A stretch of DNA of 16,361 nucleotides from an uncultured Acholeplasmatales bacterium (GTDB taxonomy: Bacteria; Bacillota_I; Bacilli_A; ML615J-28; CAG-698), in NCBI GenBank assembly GCA_937877075.1, contig CALEGD010000118.1, positions 1 to 16,361 of the forward strand, given 5' to 3'. Made by a program: the position numbers and the translations under genes. Numbering within the stretch: the first letter of the stretch is position 1; each line of letters starts with the position of its first letter. The notes beneath the pieces are model-generated. The model was not told where the DNA came from, did no database searches, and saw nothing but the letters and a program-made list of their open reading frames with translations. Shown in pieces: positions 7,409 through 12,586 of the stretch.

Positions 7409-9235
7409 TTACAGGTTTTTATTGTAATTCTCTAAAAAAGAAATTGCTTCATCCTTAGAAAGGGCTTGGGAGAAAAGATGCCCTTGAATGATATTACAAG
7501 AATTTTCCCGTAAGAATTCATTCTGCTTCTCGTTTTCTACCCCTTCCGCTATCACCTCTAAATCCAAACTTTTAGCTAGAGAGATTAGATTTAAAACAAT
7601 TTGTCGCGAATACTTATCGATTAAGATATTCCTGACATGATCACGATGAATGGAAATTCCATCTATCGGAAAATCTTTCAGATATATCATCGAACTATAT
7701 CCCGAACCAAAATTATCCAAACGGATTCCATAGCCTTTATTTCTTAAAGCCACTAAACTATCAAAGATATCCAAATGACTTTCTATCAAGAAATTCTCAG
7801 TGATTTCCAAACAAATTTGCTGTGGCTTTAACTTATATTCTTCATATAGGTCTAAAAGTTCCTGAACAAAACCTTGGTGTAAGAGCTGAAACGGGGAAAC
7901 ATTACATGAAACCTGAATTTGATTGGGTTCAATTGCCTTCGCAAATTTTAATGTTTCTTGAAATACAAAACGTCCAATTTCAATAATTAAGTTATTTTCT
8001 TCTGCTACCTCAATAAATTTCGAAGGGGCCCAAGATAAATACTTTGGATTATTCCAACGAATTAAAGCTTCAAAACCATAAACCTTATTGGAAAGAATAT
8101 TTATTTGAGGTTGAAAATTTAAAAAGAATTCATCGTTTTTTAAAGCCTTAGCAAGATCTATTTCTAGTAACATATCTTGTTCAAAAGCTTCACAGAGATT
8201 TAAGTCATAAACCATTAGATTAGTCTTTTTTGAATTAATGGCTTTACTTAAAGCTAAGATTGTATAATGGAGGGCCGATACCGGAGTTAAATCCAAATGC
8301 TTTTCCGGTTCTAAATGGAAGATCCCAATATTGACTTCAATATTGAATTGATTACCTTCAATCGCAATCGGTTTTGTTAATACTTCCAAAAAATTCAAAG
8401 CCCAATTTTCAACTTCTTCGGAATCGGTATTCCGGAAAAGAACAATGAAGGTATCTTCTTCCAAATGGAAGACATCATTCTTATAACCCAATAAACTTTC
8501 ATCGATTAGTTTTCCAAGAACAACCAGTGTCTCATCAGCAATCTTATATCCAAAGAGTTTATTAATATTTCGAAAACCGGAAATATCAATTGCGACCAAA
8601 GAATTTTTCTTTTTGATTTCTTTCTTGTTATCAAAGAGTTCCTGCAGTTTTATTCCAAAATAGTTTTTATTAGGATATTCTGTTACTGAATTATATAAAG
8701 ACATATTGCGATGAAACTCAAAATTCTTTTGTTGGGTAGAGATGTTTTCTCCAACCAAAAAGAACTTCTTTCCGCTTTTTAACGGTAAAAAACGAATATA
8801 TTTCGGACCGCTGGCCGTAGATTCAAAACAAACCGTAAACGGTCTTTGTTTCATGATATCCTTCATTAAATCAAAACTTTCCCTAACACAATCAAAATCA
8901 TATACAGTATGGTATTTAGAAATATCTTTGATATTAATCTGACAAGTAGAATTAATCGTTTCCAAAACTCCGTCTTTATCGATTTTAATCAGATAAGGTT
9001 TCGCATATAATGCTCCCCTTTTAGTTAATCTGATTTCATCACGTTTAGAAAAGATCAGATACGATACGCCGGCTATCGTCCCAAAAAATAAGCCCGTAAT
9101 CATAGAGAGAAAAGCAATAAAAAGAGCATCGGTAAAATTATCCTTTAATTGTCTATAAAAATAAAGACTTAATAGAACAATAACAATAAATACGAATAAA
9201 ATAATTGCACCTATCTGAAACAATATTTTTTTCAT
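7409..9235 (-). CDS. Two-helix membrane GGDEF-EAL protein with altered active sites, first of tandem trio
   Basis: A 608-aa protein built like the next gene: helices about 5-27 and 36-61, a PAS-like region (ending IRFLPLKSGKKFFLVGENIS), GGDEF fold about 175-345, EAL about 350-605. Shared strings such as KPYLIKI, EALIRWNNPKY, LDNFGSGYSS and VIAEGVE show a duplication origin. The GGDEF motif is EEDTF (259-263), though one metal Asp (D217) is kept. In EAL, E389, N445, E477, D507, E564 and Q584 are kept. The second Asp of DDFG is N508, the catalytic Lys position is S528 and the next Asp is H530. It therefore has the same losses as the 611-aa protein, so they probably predate the duplication. The start has AAGGAAATAA upstream, and a good promoter precedes it. 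Likely a c-di-GMP sensor or scaffold at the membrane; activity is unproven. Confidence 0.87.
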   Translation of the reverse strand: MKKILFQIGAIILFVFIVIVLLSLYFYRQLKDNFTDALFIAFLSMITGLFFGTIAGVSYLIFSKRDEIRLTKRGALYAKPYLIKIDKDGVLETINSTCQINIKDISKYHTVYDFDCVRESFDLMKDIMKQRPFTVCFESTASGPKYIRFLPLKSGKKFFLVGENISTQQKNFEFHRNMSLYNSVTEYPNKNYFGIKLQELFDNKKEIKKKNSLVAIDISGFRNINKLFGYKIADETLVVLGKLIDESLLGYKNDVFHLEEDTFIVLFRNTDSEEVENWALNFLEVLTKPIAIEGNQFNIEVNIGIFHLEPEKHLDLTPVSALHYTILALSKAINSKKTNLMVYDLNLCEAFEQDMLLEIDLAKALKNDEFFLNFQPQINILSNKVYGFEALIRWNNPKYLSWAPSKFIEVAEENNLIIEIGRFVFQETLKFAKAIEPNQIQVSCNVSPFQLLHQGFVQELLDLYEEYKLKPQQICLEITENFLIESHLDIFDSLVALRNKGYGIRLDNFGSGYSSMIYLKDFPIDGISIHRDHVRNILIDKYSRQIVLNLISLAKSLDLEVIAEGVENEKQNEFLRENSCNIIQGHLFSQALSKDEAISFLENYNKNL

Positions 9236-9273
9236 TTATTTCCTTACCCTGCCCTTTTCACTTATTTAAATCT

Positions 9274-9302
9274 ATTTTACCATTAAAAAGGGAGTATTTC
9301 AA
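9274..9302 (-). promoter_or_regulatory. Promoter of the GGDEF-EAL gene cluster
   Basis: On the minus strand TTGAAA (9297-9302), a 17-base spacer, then TAAAAT (9274-9279) preceded by TGG. It lies about 40 bases before the ATG at 9235 and diverges from the tRNA promoter. The remaining intergenic bases show no c-di-GMP riboswitch that I can recognise. Confidence 0.72.
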
Positions 9303-9415
9303 TGTTTTTCGGAAATTTTACTGTGTTTTATCCTCTTTATTCCAAATAATACTTAGTTTCTACCAATATTTTCTTAAAAATCATTATTAAAAGCCTTTAT
9401 TTTTTAAAACGAATC

Positions 9416-9424
9416 TGGTATAAT
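9416..9424 (+). promoter_or_regulatory. Extended -10 promoter of the tRNA gene
   Basis: TGGTATAAT, a full consensus extended -10 box, ends 11 bases before the first base of the tRNA. The -35 region is weak (about TTTATT at 9396-9401). Transcription would start at or very near the mature 5' end. Confidence 0.72.
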
Positions 9425-9435
9425 AGTAAAGGACT

Positions 9436-9509
9436 GCTCCCATAGTTTAGTGGCAAAATAAAGCAATGGTAATGCTTAGATCCAAGTTCGATTCTCGGTG
9501 GGAGCACCA
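9436..9509 (+). tRNA. tRNA-Thr (anticodon GGU)
   Basis: A 74-base cloverleaf with CCA encoded. The acceptor stem GCTCCCA/TGGGAGC pairs fully and position 73 is A. The D arm is GTTT-AGTGGCA-AAAT, with one G-U pair. The anticodon stem AAGCA/TGCTT closes the loop ATGGTAA, giving anticodon GGT (ACC/ACU codons). The variable loop is AGAT. The T arm is CCAAG-TTCGATT-CTCGG with an A-C mismatch at the third pair. G1-C72, C2-G71 and the G35-U36 anticodon bases fit known threonine identity rules. The D arm looks more like that of bacterial tRNA-Gly, but the anticodon is clear. It is the only plus-strand gene seen, and is followed at once by a terminator. Confidence 0.85.
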
Positions 9510-9517
9510 TTTTTAGA

Positions 9518-9547
9518 AAAAATCCGCACAATAATGTGCGGATTTTT
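9518..9547 (+). terminator. Rho-independent terminator after the tRNA
   Basis: AAAAATCCGCACA (9518-9530), loop ATAA, TGTGCGGATTTTT (9535-9547). The stem is a perfect 13 bp with a GC-rich centre and a T run, eight bases past the CCA. The symmetry would also let it stop minus-strand transcription. Confidence 0.9.
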
Positions 9548-9775
9548 AATTTATAAGGAATTAATTATTTAATAACACAGGACGCCAATAAGCGAACCCT
9601 TTTTTTCTTTAACCATGATAGACTTTAAAATAATCTCGATTTTCCAGCACTTTGATATTGAAAGTAAATTCAAAATCTTAGAACCGATATTTCGGATGAA
9701 ATATCGGTTTACAGGATTTATAATAAATGGTTAAATATACTTCCCTGTTTTCGGTATATCTTCGGAATGCTCTTT
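9548..9775. other. Intergenic stretch with no intact gene
   Basis: There is no open frame of useful length. On the minus strand a short frame ends at 9561 and is broken by a stop at 9609-9611. It reads FNIKVLENRDYFKVYHG, then stop, then RKKGFAYWRPVLLNN. It looks protein-like and may be a gene remnant, but I do not recognise it. The perfect hairpin at 9682-9709 lies here and is listed separately. Confidence 0.4.
9682..9709. repeat. Perfect 12-bp inverted repeat with 4-base loop
   Basis: AACCGATATTTC, loop GGAT, GAAATATCGGTT. There is no T run on either side, so it is not an ordinary terminator. It lies between the GH2 remnant and the tRNA terminator. It could be an RNA hairpin, a protein-binding palindrome or an element end. 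Confidence 0.7.
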
Positions 9776-10229
9776 TTAATCATCTAAAGATAGAGTGTAA
9801 TCAAAGCCTAAACAGAAATTACCGGCAGGATATTCATCTTCGAAGGCGCCGCTATCTAGCATCTTTCCGTTATTGATGACTCCATAACTAGACAAACGCC
9901 AAATAAAAGCTCCGACAATCTCATCATGATAATTGATAATTTCCCAATAATTCTACAACTGATATCGCATGAGAATATTCACGAACAATTAAAGGTTAAT
10001 TAGTTTTCTCGGCGAATTTTTCCGATTATTCTAATGTTCATCATATAATCTCGGAAGCATCTTGTGAGGAGAATAATGAATGTTTTGAGGACATTAAATT
10101 GTCCTCTATCCTAACCAAATGCCGATTAAAACCTCTAAATTTAATCGGTTGATTGTTTAAAAAGATTTCTTTACCCTCAATCCTTACCCCGATGTTCTCA
10201 ACGATTTTTTTCACCTTACATCCGCCCAA
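9776..10229 (-). pseudogene. Decayed GH2 glycosidase (beta-galactosidase/beta-glucuronidase family)
   Basis: Three pieces of one GH2 enzyme lie in order on the minus strand but in different frames. Piece 1 (10229 to about 10041) reads GVRIEGKEIFLNNQPIKFRG followed by FNRH, the entry to the GH2 TIM barrel (compare NGKPLLIRGVNRHE in LacZ). Piece 2 (about 10008-9940) reads PLIVREYSHAI...LLGNYQ, the nucleophile region (compare ILCEYAHAMGNSLGGF). It has an in-frame stop just before PLIV. Piece 3 (about 9943-9776) reads YHDEIVGAFIW and ends GAFEDEYPAGNFCLGF, matching the GGFVWDWVDQ and GDFGDTPNDRQFC stretches of LacZ, and stops at 9776-9778. The N-terminal sugar-binding domains, the acid/base part of the barrel and the C-terminal domains are missing, so it cannot be active. 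Intact relatives are several times longer. The pieces are my hand translation. Family identity is firm; exact substrate is not known. Confidence 0.82.
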
Positions 10230-10290
10230 AAAAGTGTTTTTTAGATACTACCGGCTAAGGTTTACTAAATTTCATAAATTAATCTTTATT

Positions 10291-10299
10291 ATTATATCA
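10291..10299 (-). promoter_or_regulatory. Possible leftover promoter (-10) of the GH2 remnant
   Basis: On the minus strand this reads TGATATAAT, the same box seen before two other genes here. It lies about 62 bases before the first recognisable GH2 frame and has a poor TTGGTT at -35. It is followed by a short ATG frame that stops after six codons. This fits a live promoter left in front of a gene whose 5' part was deleted, but chance is possible in such AT-rich DNA. Confidence 0.35.
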
Positions 10300-10457
10300 T
10301 AAAAATAACAGGAACCAAGTTAACAAACAAAATTTAGGCATTAACCGACAAAAGTTTAAGAATTTGCTTAAGCCCCGAGAGTTTATGGTTATGTTGAAAC
10401 TTTTTCTATTTTTATTAAAAATCAATAAAGATGTTAATATCCTTAGTTTTTAGTAAA

Positions 10458-10605
10458 ATCAATTTCTATCTTGCTTTAAACTTTGTGATAAGGGTTTAAA
10501 GCGAGAAGAAATTGATCTATATACACTAATATAGAGCAAAGTGAAAATAAATTTTCACTCTCTTAAGATTAAACTACTCTTAATCTTATTGGTGTGGCCT
10601 CACCA
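10458..10605. repeat. String of five consecutive stem-loops, possible structured RNA
   Basis: Five inverted repeats follow each other with few spacer bases. (1) 10458-10481 pairs with 10494-10516, about 21 of 23-24 bases, loop of 12. (2) CTATAT 10517-10522 with ATATAG 10529-10534. (3) GTGAAAAT 10541-10548 with ATTTTCAC 10551-10558. (4) TAAGATTAA 10564-10572 with TTAATCTTA 10580-10588. (5) TGGTG 10590-10594 with CACCA 10601-10605. No open frame covers it. I recognise no known RNA family. Strand is unknown: a minus-strand transcript would have to read through the GH43 terminator, and no clear plus-strand promoter is seen. It could be a non-coding RNA or the remnant of a mobile element end. Confidence 0.55.
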
Positions 10606-10715
10606 CTAGATTTGTAAAAAAAAGTATTTATCGTCTGAAAAAAGTTATTGATTTTAGGTTAATAAAAGAGTATAGAAGATGGTTTTTATAGGCGAAAAGG
10701 ACTTTCCTAGTAAAT

Positions 10716-10759
10716 AAAAAAGCTAGATTTTAACTTAAACTGTCAATAAAATCTAACTT
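10716..10759 (-). terminator. Rho-independent terminator after the GH43 gene
   Basis: The arms 10720-10732 and 10747-10759 pair over 13 bases with one G-U pair and a 14-base loop. On the minus strand the stem ends in GCTT followed by a T run. It lies 57 bases past the GH43 stop codon at 10816. Confidence 0.8.
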
Positions 10760-10815
10760 TAATCACTTAAAATTATGAAATTTTTCAACAACTTCCATAA
10801 ATAATATCCTTTTTT

Positions 10816-11730
10816 TTATTTTACTGTTAAGTTTTCCTTATTAACAATTAATTCATTGATAAATAATTTTCGGTCGTCATTTAGCCTATCAATTCGATTA
10901 TAAAATCTTCCGTGATAAACAATATAATATTTACCCTTGGTTTTAATAACACTATTATGACCGGTTCCTTGGCAAATTTCATTTTTAGATAGTATGGGGT
11001 GATATTCATAATCATTAGGGTATTTTTTAAAAACTAAATCCCTTAGATCCTGCACATCACCATCAGCTATTGCATATCCCACAAAATATGAATCGTTCCG
11101 ATAACTGTTTCCGCTGTACATTAAATAGTGAATACCGTTTTTATTAAAATAAAATGGTCCCTCGAGGGTATGCCAATGCTCCCCCTTTTTGAATCGATCT
11201 CTTTGATATATTTCTTCATCTATCGTCGGTTCAAGAACTCTAACTTGTTTTCCCTCTACTTCAGTAGGCGAAATCATCTTATCCAAGAAGATTTGAGTTC
11301 CTACTCGTATACCTTCATAAACATTGCTTGCATAAAAGACATAAAAATCTCCCTTGTATAAGACGATATGAGGATCAATACTAAAAGGCTTTCCTAAATC
11401 ACAAAGATAATTAAAAGGTCCTTCCGGATTATCACCGACAGCCACTTTTAGCTTTTGGTTATGATCATCATCACTATTCAAGTCTAATGAAGAATAATAC
11501 ATATAAAACTGATTATTGTATTTCAGCACGGAAGGAGCCCAAAACTTTTTTTGACCACCGGTTTGGAGAGCATACCCTAGATGTAGCCAATTAACTAAAT
11601 CAACTGACTTATACACTCCAACTCCATCAAAACCAGAAACATAAATATAATAAACGCCTTCTTCTTCAATAATATAAGGGTCGGGTTGACTTAAACTCGG
11701 GTTAGAAATATTTAACTTGTTGTATTTCAT
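10816..11730 (-). CDS. Cytoplasmic GH43-family glycoside hydrolase
   Basis: A 304-aa five-bladed beta-propeller enzyme of family GH43 (arabinofuranosidases, xylosidases, arabinanases, galactosidases). The three catalytic acids are visible: D17 in SQPDPYI (general base), D119 in FSIDPHIV (pKa modulator) and E190 in HTLEGPFYF (general acid). GQ(G)TGHNSV near residue 265 is also typical. Blade repeats such as GVYYIYVSG, NQFYMYYSS, GDFYVFYAS and GIHYLMYSG are clear. There is no signal peptide, so it would act inside the cell on imported oligosaccharides. The frame is open from a TTG at 11745, but that codon lies beside the AAGGAGG ribosome site, so the ATG at 11730 is chosen. The length fits a catalytic domain with no carbohydrate-binding module. 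It has its own consensus promoter and terminator. The exact sugar cannot be told from the sequence. Confidence 0.92.
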   Translation of the reverse strand: MKYNKLNISNPSLSQPDPYIIEEEGVYYIYVSGFDGVGVYKSVDLVNWLHLGYALQTGGQKKFWAPSVLKYNNQFYMYYSSLDLNSDDDHNQKLKVAVGDNPEGPFNYLCDLGKPFSIDPHIVLYKGDFYVFYASNVYEGIRVGTQIFLDKMISPTEVEGKQVRVLEPTIDEEIYQRDRFKKGEHWHTLEGPFYFNKNGIHYLMYSGNSYRNDSYFVGYAIADGDVQDLRDLVFKKYPNDYEYHPILSKNEICQGTGHNSVIKTKGKYYIVYHGRFYNRIDRLNDDRKLFINELIVNKENLTVK

Positions 11731-11772
11731 TATTGCCTCCTTCAAATATCTAACTGCTGTTTTTTAAGGATA

Positions 11773-11801
11773 ATTATAATTCAAATTAACTTTTATGTCA
11801 A
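11773..11801 (-). promoter_or_regulatory. Full-consensus promoter of the GH43 gene
   Basis: On the minus strand TTGACA (11796-11801), 17 bases, then TATAAT (11773-11778), both perfect. It lies 43 bases before the ATG at 11730. Unlike most promoters here it has no TGn extension. I found no convincing catabolite-response or operator palindrome beside it. A promoter this strong usually needs repression, so an operator may have been missed. Confidence 0.88.
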
Positions 11802-11838
11802 GGCAACATCATGGAATCGTATATTTAAGATCTATTGT

Positions 11839-12483
11839 CTAAAAATTAATATTATGATCCTGTAAGATTTTTTCCAATGTTTTCACCCGATTAACTAAAA
11901 ACCCATATTCTTCTTTTTTAATCTTTATGAATTCTTCATGATCAGAAAAATTTCGAATTTCTCTTTTTGATAGAATACTTAATGAAATCAATCCACAAAA
12001 AGCCAGAATTACCATCATCCAAAAGACAGTATTAAAACCTTTTTTATAAATATTCCAAAAAGCAAGTAAGACGATAAGAAATATATAAATTAGGATAAAA
12101 TAAGTCAATCCTTGAATTAGAAGATAGGCTTTCTCAAGTTTAGTAATATTAGCGATAATAATCGCAAATAGTATACTTATAGCGGAGAAAGTAACGGTCA
12201 ACTTACCATAAATTAATCCGATTGACTGAGAAAATATCGCAATTAAAATCATTCCACTGGCAAGAAGAATCAAAGAAAATGATATTAAAGGTAAAATGTT
12301 TCTCTTTTTTGTATAAAGATTAAACGAAGTTAAGGACAGAGAAAAACCAATTGTGATGGTTAAGCTGGCAAAGAAATAATCTTTAATGGCGGAAAATTCT
12401 ATTAAGGAAAAAATCATTAAAATTCCCATTAATGATGAAATGGTGGCACCGATTAAGGCAATCAGAGTTAAAATTTTTCTCAT
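11839..12483 (-). CDS. Six-helix membrane protein of unknown function
   Basis: A 214-aa protein, not recognised. Hydrophobic segments at about 2-28, 36-57, 65-87, 89-112, 121-144 and 150-170 suggest six membrane helices. The last 40 residues are charged and helical (NFSDHEEFIKIKKEEYGF then RVKTLEKILQ), probably a short cytoplasmic coiled coil. No catalytic motif or transporter signature is seen. The start follows AAGGAGTGAATAA. It ends in TAG at 11839, with its own probable promoter upstream, and precedes the GH43 gene with about 108 bases between them. That gap holds the GH43 promoter, so it need not share a function with the glycosidases. Possibilities include a small sensor or a membrane-homeostasis protein. 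Confidence 0.75.
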   Translation of the reverse strand: MRKILTLIALIGATISSLMGILMIFSLIEFSAIKDYFFASLTITIGFSLSLTSFNLYTKKRNILPLISFSLILLASGMILIAIFSQSIGLIYGKLTVTFSAISILFAIIIANITKLEKAYLLIQGLTYFILIYIFLIVLLAFWNIYKKGFNTVFWMMVILAFCGLISLSILSKREIRNFSDHEEFIKIKKEEYGFLVNRVKTLEKILQDHNINF

Positions 12484-12503
12484 TTATTCACTCCTTTTTA
12501 TTA

Positions 12504-12512
12504 ATTATATCA
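12504..12512 (-). promoter_or_regulatory. Extended -10 promoter of the membrane-protein gene
   Basis: On the minus strand TGATATAAT, about 21 bases before the ATG at 12483, so the leader would be short. No good -35 box is present. An alternating AT stretch lies just upstream (12521-12538). Confidence 0.55.
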
Positions 12513-12547
12513 CGGCAATAACATATATATGATATATTTAAAATTAA

Positions 12548-12581
12548 TTTAAAAGCATCTATTTGGATAAGGCGCTTTTTA
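12548..12581 (-). terminator. Weak possible terminator after the GH31 gene
   Basis: On the minus strand AAAAAGC (around 12574-12580) can pair with GCTTTTAAA (12548-12556) over an unstructured 17-base loop. The stem is short and AT-rich. It is in the right place, between the GH31 stop and the next promoter, but would be inefficient. Confidence 0.35.
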
Positions 12582-12586
12582 AAATA

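Noticed and set aside
9682..9709. Terminator call for the perfect hairpin
   Set aside because: No T run follows on either strand.
10458..10605. Integron attC site or CRISPR array
   Set aside because: The stem-loops differ in sequence and length, with no direct repeats, no spacer regularity and no attC core sites.
11731..11745. TTG start of the GH43 protein
   Set aside because: The TTG sits against the AAGGAGG ribosome site that serves the ATG at 11730.
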